Source: Bacteroidia bacterium (GTDB lineage: Bacteria > Bacteroidota > Bacteroidia > 2-12-FULL-35-15). Taken from it: DNA of 64,000 nucleotides. Below, in pieces: positions 1 through 9,675 of the stretch. The stretch spans positions 86,175 to 150,174 of the forward strand of contig JAGVJJ010000040.1 of the NCBI GenBank assembly GCA_020051175.1. Direction: 5' to 3'. How positions within the stretch are numbered: the stretch's first letter is position 1; each line of letters begins with the position of its first letter. The notes beneath the pieces were generated by a model. It made no database searches and was not told the origin of the DNA. It saw only the letters and a list, made by a program, of their open reading frames with translations. A program made the position numbers and the translations under genes.

Positions 1-1
1 G

Positions 2-103
2 GATTTTGGCGATCCTTCCAATATTTATAAAACTATTGAATACATCCGTGAAACACCTTATCTCACTGGTGCGTGCCTGGATGTGAATGGCGGGCTTCTG
101 TGA
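2..103 (+). CDS. C-terminal end of a short-chain dehydrogenase/reductase (partial)
   Basis: Only the last 33 codons are present; the gene begins before the window. The reading frame ends in a Y-L-T-G-x-x-L-D-V-N-G-G pattern, the typical end of classical short-chain dehydrogenases such as 3-oxoacyl-ACP reductases (FabG-like), where this segment follows the substrate loop and lies near the subunit interface. The Rossmann nucleotide-binding motif and the YxxxK catalytic pair would be upstream and cannot be checked, so substrate and exact subfamily are unknown. It is on the same strand as the acetyltransferase gene that follows after 63 bp. Confidence 0.7.
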   Translation, partial: DFGDPSNIYKTIEYIRETPYLTGACLDVNGGLL

Positions 104-166
104 TGTAAGATGTGTAATAGCTGTTGTAAGATGGGAAAGGGCAATGTATAAAGGACTTAAGAAGGA

Positions 167-1087
167 ATGATTGTATTCAGGGAATATAAAGACATAGATA
201 AAAGGAAGTGGGATGCCTGTATCGACAGGAGTCCGGATGCTTGTATCTTTGTATATTCCTTTTATCTGGATGCTGTTTGCGAAAGCTGGTCGGCATTGGT
301 GTTAAATGATTATGAGGCAGTATTCCCCTTGGTTTCTAAATCAAAGTTGCGCATCCATTACATTTATCAGCCCTTTTTTACACGCTATTTTGGCGCTTTC
401 GCAAAGAGTAAGGCTACAGAGAAGCAAACCGAAGCTTTTTTAAATGCAATCCCCGGAAAATACAGTTACATAGAGTTTTGCATTCACGAGGGGAATAAAC
501 CTCAATCGAATGCCTTTAAGGCATCTGAGCGTAAATACCAGCTGCTGGGCCTGAGTGCTTCTTATGAAACACTGTTTAAAGGATATTCTGACAATGCAAA
601 ACGCAACATTAAAAAGTCGATAAAAGCAGGTTTTAGGATAGAGCGTGGGATTGAACCAGAGGCTATTGTTAACTTATTTAAAAGAACAAAAGGTGGGGAG
701 CTGGATACTTTTAAGGCAAAAGATTTTAAAACGCTGCTCATACTTATGCACACCCTTCTAAAAGAGAAAAAAGCGGAAACACTGGCTGTATACACCGCAG
801 AAAATGAACTGTGTGCTGCTGCTTTTTTTATGAAAAACAAGAACCGTTTTGTATATTTAAAGAGCGGAGTGAGCGATTTGGGGAAAAACAACGGGGCGAT
901 GCACTTTTTATTTGATTTTTTCATTAAAAAATACTCCGGTACAGATAAGTTACTTGATTTTGGGGGCTCTTCTGTGGAATCTGTTGCCCGTTTTTATAAG
1001 AACTTCGGAGCAAAAGATTGCGTATATTTACAACTGAAAAAAAATAAGCTGCCACGGCTGGTGAAATGGATCAGCAAAAAAGCTTAA
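167..1087 (+). CDS. FemAB/GNAT-like acyltransferase
   Basis: The 306-residue product fits the double-GNAT fold of the FemAB/BioF2-like (Acetyltransf_6) group, which moves acyl or aminoacyl groups onto amines. An N-terminal half with an aromatic stretch (I-Y-Q-P-F-F-T-R-Y-F-G, near residues 66-76) is followed by the typical S-D-N-A-K-R-N-I-K-K-S/A segment (near 142-152) that opens the second GNAT domain, and by a late L-L-D-F-G-G-S/S-V-E-S-V-A-R-F-Y-K-N-F-G-A segment (near 262-281) that resembles the acceptor/cofactor region of the family. No signal peptide or membrane segment is seen, so it is probably cytosolic. The substrate cannot be inferred; the neighbours are a reductase end upstream and pyrimidine salvage genes downstream. 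The start is the first ATG of the frame. Confidence 0.7.
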   Translation: MIVFREYKDIDKRKWDACIDRSPDACIFVYSFYLDAVCESWSALVLNDYEAVFPLVSKSKLRIHYIYQPFFTRYFGAFAKSKATEKQTEAFLNAIPGKYSYIEFCIHEGNKPQSNAFKASERKYQLLGLSASYETLFKGYSDNAKRNIKKSIKAGFRIERGIEPEAIVNLFKRTKGGELDTFKAKDFKTLLILMHTLLKEKKAETLAVYTAENELCAAAFFMKNKNRFVYLKSGVSDLGKNNGAMHFLFDFFIKKYSGTDKLLDFGGSSVESVARFYKNFGAKDCVYLQLKKNKLPRLVKWISKKA

Positions 1088-1160
1088 GTTGGGATAGCGG
1101 TGAACTTTGGTAATTAAAACAACAATTCATTAATTCGAAAAATCAGCAATCAAAATTCCT

Positions 1161-1808
1161 ATGGTACACATTGTCGGAAATCATAACTCGGTGTTCAATG
1201 AATACATTTCAGAAATAAGGGATGAAAACATCCAGAAGGACAGCATGCGCTTTCGCAGAAATGTAGAGCGTTTGGGCGAAATAATGAGTTATGAGCTCAG
1301 CAAAACATTTGAATACGAAACACGTGAAGTAACCACTTCGCTTGGGATTGCGAATATTCCGCTGATGAAAGAACAACCTGTTATTGCAAGTATCCTGCGT
1401 GCGGGATTACCATTGCACCAGGGAGTGCTGAATTATTTCGACAGGGCTGAAAATGCTTTTATTTCGGCTTACCGCAGACATCATAAAAATGGTACGTTTG
1501 ATATTCAACTGGAATACCTTGCCAGTCCGGATTTAACGGGAAAAGAACTTATTTTGTGCGACCCTATGCTGGCCACAGGGTCGTCTATTGTACTTACGTA
1601 TAAAGCCCTGCTTGCAAGAGGGATACCAAGGCATACACATATTGTTACCCTTATTGCGAGTGCAGAAGGTGTGGAATATGCAAAAAGGAACCTACCTGAA
1701 AACGTAACAATATGGTGTGGAGCTGTAGATGAAGAACTTACCGCGAAGTCTTATATAGTGCCAGGTTTGGGTGATGCGGGTGATTTGGCTTACGGTAAAA
1801 AGATTTGA
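1161..1808 (+). CDS. upp: Uracil phosphoribosyltransferase
   Basis: This cytosolic enzyme converts uracil plus PRPP to UMP (pyrimidine salvage). The 215-residue length matches the family. The PRPP-binding loop is visible as L-C-D-P-M-L-A-T-G-S-S near residues 133-143, and the C-terminal uracil-binding segment with G-L-G-D-A-G-D near residues 202-208 is also present. An A-S-I-L-R-A-G-L-P segment near residues 75-83 matches the conserved loop of the family. The stop codon overlaps the ATG of the next gene by one base (TGATG), which suggests translational coupling with the membrane protein and, after it, with a YjjG-like pyrimidine nucleotidase. Confidence 0.93.
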   Translation: MVHIVGNHNSVFNEYISEIRDENIQKDSMRFRRNVERLGEIMSYELSKTFEYETREVTTSLGIANIPLMKEQPVIASILRAGLPLHQGVLNYFDRAENAFISAYRRHHKNGTFDIQLEYLASPDLTGKELILCDPMLATGSSIVLTYKALLARGIPRHTHIVTLIASAEGVEYAKRNLPENVTIWCGAVDEELTAKSYIVPGLGDAGDLAYGKKI

Positions 1809-2257
1809 TGGAGTCCATATTAGAAATAGCGTTTGTTTTCTTTTTAAGCACCGTAAAGTTTGTTTTCGGAGGGTTGGTTTACGCAGTTGCAAAATTTCCA
1901 TTCTTCAAAGCTGTGACAGTGACTTGCCTTGGTGGATTTACCGGTTCTACTTTTTTTGTGTATTCAAGTGATTGGCTGATAGCTTACTTTAAAAGAAGAA
2001 AAGCACTTAAAAAGCTTAAGAACCCCAATGCCCCTCCCCAAAAGAAATTTACCCGCATGAACAAAATAGTTGTTCTGGCTAAAAAGCGCTTTGGACTGCT
2101 CGGAATTGCATTATTAACACCATCCTTACTGTCGATACCTATTGGATGTTTTATTGCTGTTCGGTATTTTAAGGATAAGCAGCGCATCATAGTGTTTATG
2201 TATGGCTCAATTCTTTTCTGGTCGGTCTTTATTTGCTCATTCAAACTATTGTTTTAA
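1808..2257 (+). CDS. Small hypothetical membrane protein
   Basis: The product has 149 residues and is not recognised. Hydrophobic segments lie near residues 5-25, 35-52, 98-118 and 130-148, separated by a basic, charged loop (R-R-K-A-L-K-K-L-K near 64-72, then K-K-R-F), so it is probably an inner-membrane protein with three or four spans. An alternative TTG start one codon upstream exists, but the ATG that overlaps the upp stop by one base is more likely. Its own stop (TAATG) overlaps the start of the nucleotidase gene in the same way. This makes a tightly coupled three-gene unit, but no transport function for it can be shown from sequence alone. Confidence 0.7.
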   Translation: MESILEIAFVFFLSTVKFVFGGLVYAVAKFPFFKAVTVTCLGGFTGSTFFVYSSDWLIAYFKRRKALKKLKNPNAPPQKKFTRMNKIVVLAKKRFGLLGIALLTPSLLSIPIGCFIAVRYFKDKQRIIVFMYGSILFWSVFICSFKLLF

Positions 2258-2952
2258 TGGCGGTGTATGAGCATATTTTCTTTGATTTAGACCAAACCAT
2301 CTGGGATTTTGAAACCAATTCGCGCGAAACACTCCTGGAATTATCTGTCAAATATGATTTTGCCGGAAAAGGAATCAGCTCTGTAGAACATTTTCTGAAA
2401 GAATATTTTCCAATCAATGAACGCATGTGGGACGAGTACCGCAAAGGGCTTGTAGACAAGCACACCCTGAGGTATGGCCGTTTTGAGGAGGCGCTGAAAA
2501 AGTTTCATATTGATGATAAGCAGCTTGCCGGGAATGTAGCCAACGACTATACTTCCATGGCCCCGCTGAAAACAAACATGTTTCCACATGCGCTGGAGGT
2601 ATTGGATTATCTGAAGCGAAAGTATTTCTTACATATCATTACCAATGGTTTTGAAGAAGTACAGCACATTAAGATTAAAAACTGCCGTATTGATGAATAT
2701 TTCGATCAGGTAATTACATCCGAAAGGGCAGGGTTCAAAAAGCCGGACAAACGCATTTTTGAGTACTCCATGAACCTGACCAATTCTTTGCCCGCAAACA
2801 GCCTGATGATAGGCGATAATATGGAAGCCGATATTATTGGTGCCAGGGAAGCAGGCATCCATCAGGTGTATTTTAATCCTTCCGGCCTGAAGCATTCAGA
2901 AAACATAACCTATGAAATAAAAAATCTAAAGGAATTAATGTCTTTTTTATAA
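2257..2952 (+). CDS. YjjG-family HAD nucleotidase (noncanonical pyrimidine nucleotidase)
   Basis: A HAD-superfamily phosphatase of 231 residues. Motif I is F-F-D-L-D-Q-T-I-W-D-F near residues 7-17 (the W-D-F that follows is characteristic of the YjjG subgroup), motif II is I-I-T-N-G-F near 127-132, the motif III lysine lies in the K-K-P-D segment near 156-159, and motif IV is M-I-G-D-N-M-E-A-D near 184-192. YjjG enzymes dephosphorylate UMP, dUMP, dTMP and mutagenic pyrimidine analogues, which fits the position directly after upp. The ATG at 2257 is chosen over an upstream TTG because it overlaps the preceding stop (TAATG) and starts just before motif I. Confidence 0.85.
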   Translation: MAVYEHIFFDLDQTIWDFETNSRETLLELSVKYDFAGKGISSVEHFLKEYFPINERMWDEYRKGLVDKHTLRYGRFEEALKKFHIDDKQLAGNVANDYTSMAPLKTNMFPHALEVLDYLKRKYFLHIITNGFEEVQHIKIKNCRIDEYFDQVITSERAGFKKPDKRIFEYSMNLTNSLPANSLMIGDNMEADIIGAREAGIHQVYFNPSGLKHSENITYEIKNLKELMSFL

Positions 2953-3082
2953 CAATTTAGCTTCCTTATGTAAAAAAGTCGTATTTTTTATTTTCTTAAA
3001 TTAGCGTCCGGTTTTTGGGCCATAAAACGGTCGGTTTATAAAATTGATTTAATAACACAATATAATTTTACAATTCAACACG

Positions 3083-6000
3083 ATGAAAAAAAAGTACAAT
3101 TTAAATTTAAGAATGGGCGCGATGCTGCTTGGTATTATGCTATCTGCTGCCGTTGCTGTTAAAGCCCAGGTTACTGTAGCCGGCTCTACCGGTGCCAACG
3201 GCTCTTATACCACACTAAAGGACGCTTTTGATGCCCTGAATGCCAACTCCAACCAGGCAGGCAATACCATTACCATAAGCCTTAGTGCAGGTACTACAGA
3301 GCTTGCCCCGGCAGTATTAAATGCTGCAACCGGTGCCTGGACTTCCCTTACCATTTCTCCGAGTGGCGGTAATGCAGTAACAGTGGCAGGGGCTTTGCCT
3401 TTTCCTTTAATAGCTTTAAACGGTGCCGACAATGTAACCATAGATGGTTTGAATACAGGCGGCAATTCACTTACCATTTCAAATGCTCTTTCAGGTTCAG
3501 GAGCGCCTACTCTCGTGTTTTTGGCGGATGCCACAAACAACACCATTCAGAATTGTACGGTAGAAGGCTCGCCTAAGGCTACAACTTATGCCACAATTGC
3601 TTTTGGAAGCGGTGTGGTAACAGGGAATGACGGTAATACCATTACTGGTTGTACAATTAAAGCAGCAGGTACTGATTTGCCATGCAATGCAATTGGTTCT
3701 ACTGGTACTTCTCTTACTGTTGATAACAGCGGAATTAGCATTACAAATAACAACATACAGGATTATTACAGCCCGGATTCAGCATCTAACGGTATATTTG
3801 TTTCTGCTTTCGGCTCAGCCTGGACCATTACAGGAAATAAGTTTTTCCAGACCGGCACCCGCACTGCAACAGCGGGAGCCACACACCGCGCTATTAATAT
3901 TGTTACAGCCGGTGGCGGTGGGTATACTGTTAGCAATAACATTATAGGTTATGCCGATGCCAGCGGGACAGGTGTTACTACTTATGCCGGAGGCTTTGCA
4001 AGCCGCTTTATGGGAATTCAGCTTACAGTGGCTGCAACCCCGGTGTCAAGCATACAGGGGAATACCATTACAGCCATTTCACTTACAACCACGAGCGGTG
4101 CTACTTCTGCACCGGGTATATTTACCGGAATCAGTGTTTTAGGAGGGGCTGCCGATATAGGAACTACTACCGGCAATACCATTGGTGCAGTTACCGGTAT
4201 TGGCAGCATTGCTATTACCAGCTCCACTTCGCTTGCTTATATTTCGGGTATTTATGCTACATCAACATCAACGGTGAGTATTCAGAACAATACAATCGGC
4301 TCTATAAGCACTGGAGGTACAGCCTCCATTGGCTACACGCTTTATGGTATCAATACTGCCGGCACTGCAGGGAACATGACCGTTTCGGGCAATACGATAG
4401 GCAGCACCAGCACAGCGCACTCCATTACCGTTGGAACCAGTGGAACAACCACTACTGGCGTTTGTAAGTTCATCGGTATCAACAATTCAGCAACCGGCAC
4501 CATTTCAATTACTGGCAACACAATTCAAAACTGCTCTGCTTTTGGTACGTCAGGTTCGGCATTTAGTGGTATTACCAACTCTGGGGCTACCGGCACGCTT
4601 GCAATAAGCACCAACAATATTATTTCGGGAACCAGCACCGGAACAGGTGCATTTATGGGTATCTCAAATTCTGCAGCAGCAGCAACTGCCAACATGAACA
4701 ACAATATTATCAGGAGCCATGCTATTTCAGGCGCTTCTGCTGCCTTTACGGGAATTGAAAATTCTGGTGTGGTTACTACTGCAATCAATATTAAAGATAA
4801 CCAGCTTGGAAACAGCACGGGTGGGCTGGTAATGTATACAGGTGCAAATTCGGGTACACTTAAAGGTATCTCAAACACAGACGGGGATGTAGCAGCGCTC
4901 CTTACCATAACAGGAAACGATATAAGGGGTATTACCCATTCTGTTGCTGTAAGCGGTGACCATATCTATATTTTGAATGATTTATTTGAAGGATCTACTG
5001 TGATTAGCACCAATACATTTACTAACCTGATGGTAAATACTACAGGAGACATAACGTTTATTTCCAATGATGTTACCCACGCAGCAAGCACCTCTCATTC
5101 CATCAATAGCAATGCCGTTGTCACAGGCTATCACAACATGGGTGCCGGAGGGGTGGTTTATTTTTACAACTCGTATTCACTTTCACCATCTTCTGTTACC
5201 GAAACCAACAGCAGCAACAACTTCACCAACCTTGTGTTTATGGGTGCTACAGACATCAATGGCTGGAGAACAAGCGATGGTCCTTTCTCATCCCCTGGTC
5301 CACGAAAAACGGTTACAAACAACGTGTTCAGGAGCATCAGCACAGGTACCGGAAATATAACGGTTCTGAATGTTGCTTACTCTGACAATACTTATGCGTC
5401 CAACAATGTTTCCGGGAATATAATTTCCGGTGTTGCCACTGCTGGCGACATTACTGGAATTGTTTCGGCAAGCGGAAACCAGAATTTCTTTAATAACACG
5501 GTTGATAGCGTGCTTTCTTCAGGAAGCGCTACTGTTACAGGTATTGCCATTACAGGTGGGGTTACTCAGAATGTGAGCAAGAACAAGTTGTACTCCCTTG
5601 CAAATACAGATGTAGCGGGTGCAGTAGATGGAATCCTTGTAAGCAGCGGAACTACTGTGAATGTAAGCAACAATATTATCGGGGATTTGCGCACCACGGC
5701 ATCTGCTTTTACAGATGCGATACGTGGTATCAGTGTTACTAATACATCATCCAATTCTGTTGTGAATGTGTATTACAATACTGTACATATCAATGCAACT
5801 TCAACCGGGACCAATTTTGGAACCACGGGTATTTATCATTCCGCAAGTACTACTGCTACCACAGGAACCCTTAACCTGAGAAATAATATTATTGTAAACA
5901 CATCTGTTCCTGCAGGAACTGGCTTGACTGTGGCTTTCAGAAGAAGCTCCGGAACGGCCAATATGCTTGCGAATTATGCCAGCACATCCAACAACAATTT

Positions 6001-9000
6001 ATTTTTTGCTGGAACACCGGGCGTAAGCAGGCTTATTTACTCTGACGGAACAAGTACTGCCCAAACCATGGCGGCATATAAATCAGGGGCATTCACAGCA
6101 GGTACCATTGCTACCCGGGATGCGTCTTCTATTACGGAGAACCCTACATTTGTTTCTACATCCGGGCCAAATGCAGCCTTCCTTCACATCAACACAACTG
6201 TTCCAACCCAGATTGAAAGCGGTGCTTTAAACATTGCATCTTACACGGATGACTTTGATGGCGATGTTCGCCAGGGCAATGGCGGATACACCGGAACAGG
6301 AACTGCGCCTGATATTGGAGCTGATGAGTTCAATGGTGTAGCGCTCGACTTAACTGCTCCGGTAATTACTTATACACCGCTTGGCAACAGCAGCTGTATA
6401 ACAGCAGACACGTTGGTTGCAACTATCATTGACGGAACAGGCATTAACACTACAACAGGAACTAAACCACGTATCTGGTATAAAAAAACAAGCAACCTGA
6501 ATACATTGCCTGGAACCAATACCAATACTACCAACGGATGGAAGTATACCGAAGCGATTAACAATACAAGTCCATTCAGCTTTGCAATTGATTATTCAAT
6601 AGTGTTTGGCGGGGTTGCAGCAGGAGATACCATACAGTATTTTGTGGTTGCACAGGATTTGGTTAGTCCTACTCCTAACCTGGCTGTTAATACTGCAACG
6701 TTTTCAACCGCGCAAGGAACAGTTGCACTGGGAGCATCGGCATTCCCGGTAAGCGGCACCATCAACAGCTATAAGCTGCAGACGGGTATCAGCGGTGCTG
6801 TTACAGTTGGAAGTGGCGGTACATACCCTACACTGACCGGTGTTGGCGGTTTGTTCGAAACCATCAACAATGGCGGCCTTTCAGGAAATGTTACAGCAAG
6901 CATTCTTGGAAACCTTACTGAAACAGGTGCAACAGCACTAAATTCAATTGCTTATGGCTGTGCTTCCCATTACACGCTAACAATCAAACCTTCAACCGGA
7001 ATTACACCAACTGTAAGCGGTACTAGCAGTACTTCATTGATTAAGCTGAATGGGGCAGATTACGTAATAATTGATGGTTCTAATTCCGGTAGTACAACAA
7101 GAGATATGACCATTGTAAACAACAGCACGGGAACATCATCTGCTGTTGTATGGATTGCGAATGCTTCCAGCACAGATGGTGCATCACACAATACTGTTAA
7201 GAATTGCATCATCAATGGAAATGCGCCAACAACTACACTTATAGGCCTCGTTTCATCCAGCGGAACTGCAGTGGGTGCGGTAGCAGAAACCGCTAACTCT
7301 CACAACACGTATCAGAACAACGCTGTAAACACAGCCGCGTATGGTATTGCTGTGGTAGGTGCTTCCACAGGCGATAGCTCTGCAACCATTATAGGCAATT
7401 TGATTGGTTCTACAACACCTGCAAACAAAATTGGTTACCGCGGTATTTTTATTTCCAACCAAACCAATGTTTCTGCCACAGATAATACGGTGATGGGCGT
7501 TACTACCAGCACAACCAGCACAGCATCCGGCATCATTGTTGTAGGTGCAATTTCTGGCGGAACCATTGAAGCGAATAAAATAAGCGATATTAAGAATACA
7601 AATATATTTGGATACGGCTCTAACGGTATATTGCTGGATGCCTCATCAACAACGTCAAACCTAACTGTTGCCAACAACATGATATTTGATGTAACGGGTT
7701 ATGGGTACGCCTTTGGTGATGCTGTTGGGGATAATGGTTATGGAATTATTGTTGACGGTGGAGGTGGATACAATATTTATTACAACACTGTTGCCATGAA
7801 CACCAACCAGACAGATGATGGCTTGCCGGCTGCATTCAATGTAACAAGCGGGGTTACAGCAACCAATGCCCTGGATGTGCGTAACAATATTTTTGTGAAC
7901 ACGCAAAGTGCTGGTACAGAAAGGTTCAGCATTATCTGCAACGCACCGAATACGGTATTCTCTGACATTGATTACAATTTGTATTTTGTTGACACTGCAC
8001 CTAATATGGGTTACCTGGGTGCTAACATCGACAGCCTTGCTGCGTGGAAGACTGCTACTGGTAAAGATGCGCATTCTATTTCAGTAGCGCCAGTGTTTGT
8101 TTCTACAACGGATTTGCACCTTGTGGTAAGCAGCAATTGCGATATTGATCACAAAGGTGTGCCTATTGCAGGTATAACCATGGATTATGATAACGATACG
8201 CGTGATGCTACACATCCTGATATTGGAGCAGATGAGATTTCTAATCCGAACCCGGTATTGAGCAGCTCGCTTACACCGGCTGCAATTTGCAGCGGTGCTA
8301 CGTTCAGCTATACTCCAACCAGCGCAACATCGGGTGCAACGTTTACATGGAGCCGCGCTGCAATTACCGGAATCAGCCAGGCTGCGTCCACCGGAACTAC
8401 AAACATCAGTGAGGTGCTTACGAACACAACGCAGGCTCCAATAAATGTTACGTATGTGTTTACGACAGAAGCAGCAGGTTGCAGCAATATTCAGAATGTG
8501 GTTGTGGCTGTAAACCCTCCTCCTGCATTGAGCAGCTCATTAAATCCTCCGGGAGCATGCAGCGGTATGGCATTTAATTATACAGCCACAAGCAATACCC
8601 CCGGAGCTACTATTACCTGGTCAAGGGCCGCAGTGGTTGGTATCAGCAATGTTGCGGCAACGGGTAATGGGAATATCAGCGAAACGCTTATCAATACAAC
8701 TACCGCTCCGGTTACTGTTATTTATGTGTATACTGTCGCTTTAAACGGTTGCTCCAATGCTCCTGGTCAGCAGGTACAGGTAACCATAAGTCCTGTTCCA
8801 TCATTGAGCAGCAGTCTTACACCTTCTACCTGCAGTGGTTCTATCTTCAGCTATACAGCTACAAGCATTACACCGGGTGTAAGCTATACATGGAGCCGTG
8901 CAACAGTTTCGGGCATTGCCGAGCCCGGTACATCAGGGCCCGCTAATATTAACGAAGTGCTGACAAACACTACCACATCGCCAATAAGCGTTACGTATGT

Positions 9001-9565
9001 GTACAACATCAATTCCAGCGGTTGTGCAGGAAACAGCCAGAACGTGGTAGTTACGGTTTACCCGAAACCAACCGTAAGTTTATCGCCATTTACAATGGAA
9101 GTGTGTGTGAGCGATGCATCGTTTTCACTTTCGGGTGGCTCGCCAGCAGGCGGCACGTATGCCGGTCCGGGAGTGAGTGGTGGTATGATGAACCCGTCCA
9201 TAGCCGGTATTGGTTCTAAAACAATTACCTATACGGTTACTCAGAATGGTTGTTCCAATGCCGCTTCACAGGAATTGGTGGTGGATGCCTGTGCAGGTAT
9301 TGAAGAAGGCAGCCTGCAATCTGTAGCTTTATACCCGAACCCGAACAGTGGTAAGTTCACCATATCTGTTAGTAATGCTGTGTTTAGTGAATTGTCAGTT
9401 GTAATTACAGATATACAAGGCAAAGAAGTGTACCGCCAAAACAACAGCCAGGTTACGCTTGACTACTCGAAAGAGGTTGATTTGAGCGGACTAGCCAAAG
9501 GCATTTATTATGTGCGTTTCAACACTGGTGCAGAAATAAGCGTTCGTAAACTGGCAATTGAATAA
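3083..9565 (+). CDS. Giant secreted beta-helix protein with T9SS sorting domain
   Basis: The 2160-residue product starts with a signal peptide (residues 1-29, ending V-K-A-Q). Residues about 30-1090 and 1230-1730 consist of short N-G-T-I/I-x-x-N-x-I repeats typical of right-handed parallel beta-helices. Each stretch ends in an I-G-A-D-E motif, and between them (about 1095-1230) lies an Ig-like spacer. Residues about 1735-2000 hold three PKD-like repeats, each starting with a L-S-S-S-L-x-P pattern and containing one conserved C-S-G. One glycine-rich repeat follows, then a type A C-terminal sorting domain (from about 2085; Y-P-N-P-N-S-G-K-F and a final R-K-L-A-I-E). Such proteins are exported by the type IX system and attached to or released from the outer membrane. 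It stands alone between a short upstream gap and a strong terminator. It may be an adhesin or a polysaccharide-binding protein; no catalytic motif was found. Confidence 0.85.
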   Translation: MKKKYNLNLRMGAMLLGIMLSAAVAVKAQVTVAGSTGANGSYTTLKDAFDALNANSNQAGNTITISLSAGTTELAPAVLNAATGAWTSLTISPSGGNAVTVAGALPFPLIALNGADNVTIDGLNTGGNSLTISNALSGSGAPTLVFLADATNNTIQNCTVEGSPKATTYATIAFGSGVVTGNDGNTITGCTIKAAGTDLPCNAIGSTGTSLTVDNSGISITNNNIQDYYSPDSASNGIFVSAFGSAWTITGNKFFQTGTRTATAGATHRAINIVTAGGGGYTVSNNIIGYADASGTGVTTYAGGFASRFMGIQLTVAATPVSSIQGNTITAISLTTTSGATSAPGIFTGISVLGGAADIGTTTGNTIGAVTGIGSIAITSSTSLAYISGIYATSTSTVSIQNNTIGSISTGGTASIGYTLYGINTAGTAGNMTVSGNTIGSTSTAHSITVGTSGTTTTGVCKFIGINNSATGTISITGNTIQNCSAFGTSGSAFSGITNSGATGTLAISTNNIISGTSTGTGAFMGISNSAAAATANMNNNIIRSHAISGASAAFTGIENSGVVTTAINIKDNQLGNSTGGLVMYTGANSGTLKGISNTDGDVAALLTITGNDIRGITHSVAVSGDHIYILNDLFEGSTVISTNTFTNLMVNTTGDITFISNDVTHAASTSHSINSNAVVTGYHNMGAGGVVYFYNSYSLSPSSVTETNSSNNFTNLVFMGATDINGWRTSDGPFSSPGPRKTVTNNVFRSISTGTGNITVLNVAYSDNTYASNNVSGNIISGVATAGDITGIVSASGNQNFFNNTVDSVLSSGSATVTGIAITGGVTQNVSKNKLYSLANTDVAGAVDGILVSSGTTVNVSNNIIGDLRTTASAFTDAIRGISVTNTSSNSVVNVYYNTVHINATSTGTNFGTTGIYHSASTTATTGTLNLRNNIIVNTSVPAGTGLTVAFRRSSGTANMLANYASTSNNNLFFAGTPGVSRLIYSDGTSTAQTMAAYKSGAFTAGTIATRDASSITENPTFVSTSGPNAAFLHINTTVPTQIESGALNIASYTDDFDGDVRQGNGGYTGTGTAPDIGADEFNGVALDLTAPVITYTPLGNSSCITADTLVATIIDGTGINTTTGTKPRIWYKKTSNLNTLPGTNTNTTNGWKYTEAINNTSPFSFAIDYSIVFGGVAAGDTIQYFVVAQDLVSPTPNLAVNTATFSTAQGTVALGASAFPVSGTINSYKLQTGISGAVTVGSGGTYPTLTGVGGLFETINNGGLSGNVTASILGNLTETGATALNSIAYGCASHYTLTIKPSTGITPTVSGTSSTSLIKLNGADYVIIDGSNSGSTTRDMTIVNNSTGTSSAVVWIANASSTDGASHNTVKNCIINGNAPTTTLIGLVSSSGTAVGAVAETANSHNTYQNNAVNTAAYGIAVVGASTGDSSATIIGNLIGSTTPANKIGYRGIFISNQTNVSATDNTVMGVTTSTTSTASGIIVVGAISGGTIEANKISDIKNTNIFGYGSNGILLDASSTTSNLTVANNMIFDVTGYGYAFGDAVGDNGYGIIVDGGGGYNIYYNTVAMNTNQTDDGLPAAFNVTSGVTATNALDVRNNIFVNTQSAGTERFSIICNAPNTVFSDIDYNLYFVDTAPNMGYLGANIDSLAAWKTATGKDAHSISVAPVFVSTTDLHLVVSSNCDIDHKGVPIAGITMDYDNDTRDATHPDIGADEISNPNPVLSSSLTPAAICSGATFSYTPTSATSGATFTWSRAAITGISQAASTGTTNISEVLTNTTQAPINVTYVFTTEAAGCSNIQNVVVAVNPPPALSSSLNPPGACSGMAFNYTATSNTPGATITWSRAAVVGISNVAATGNGNISETLINTTTAPVTVIYVYTVALNGCSNAPGQQVQVTISPVPSLSSSLTPSTCSGSIFSYTATSITPGVSYTWSRATVSGIAEPGTSGPANINEVLTNTTTSPISVTYVYNINSSGCAGNSQNVVVTVYPKPTVSLSPFTMEVCVSDASFSLSGGSPAGGTYAGPGVSGGMMNPSIAGIGSKTITYTVTQNGCSNAASQELVVDACAGIEEGSLQSVALYPNPNSGKFTISVSNAVFSELSVVITDIQGKEVYRQNNSQVTLDYSKEVDLSGLAKGIYYVRFNTGAEISVRKLAIE

Positions 9566-9590
9566 GATAAGTTTTTCTTTTTATAATGAA

Positions 9591-9626
9591 GGCTGCCGGT
9601 TTAACTGACCGGCAGCCTTTTTTTTT
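9591..9626 (+). terminator. Rho-independent terminator of the beta-helix gene
   Basis: A perfect 10-bp stem (GGCTGCCGGT / ACCGGCAGCC) with a 7-base loop is followed by nine T residues, 25 bp after the stop codon. This is the clearest intrinsic terminator in the window. Confidence 0.92.
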
Positions 9627-9654
9627 GTGCATTTAGATGCTGATAGTACATTTG
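9624..9654 (+). promoter_or_regulatory. Bacteroidota-type promoter of the following hypothetical gene
   Basis: TTTG (9624-9627) and TACATTTG (9647-9654, matching TAnnTTTG) are separated by 19 bp, the -33/-7 layout known for the main sigma factor of this phylum. The -33 box sits in the T-tract of the preceding terminator. The start codon is 21 bp downstream. Confidence 0.7.
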
Positions 9655-9675
9655 TAGAATAAATTACTATGTGTT

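Noticed and set aside
9022-9219. Short reading frames inside the beta-helix gene on both strands.
   Set aside because: They overlap a gene with continuous coding signal and arise from its repetitive Thr/Ser/Gly codons.
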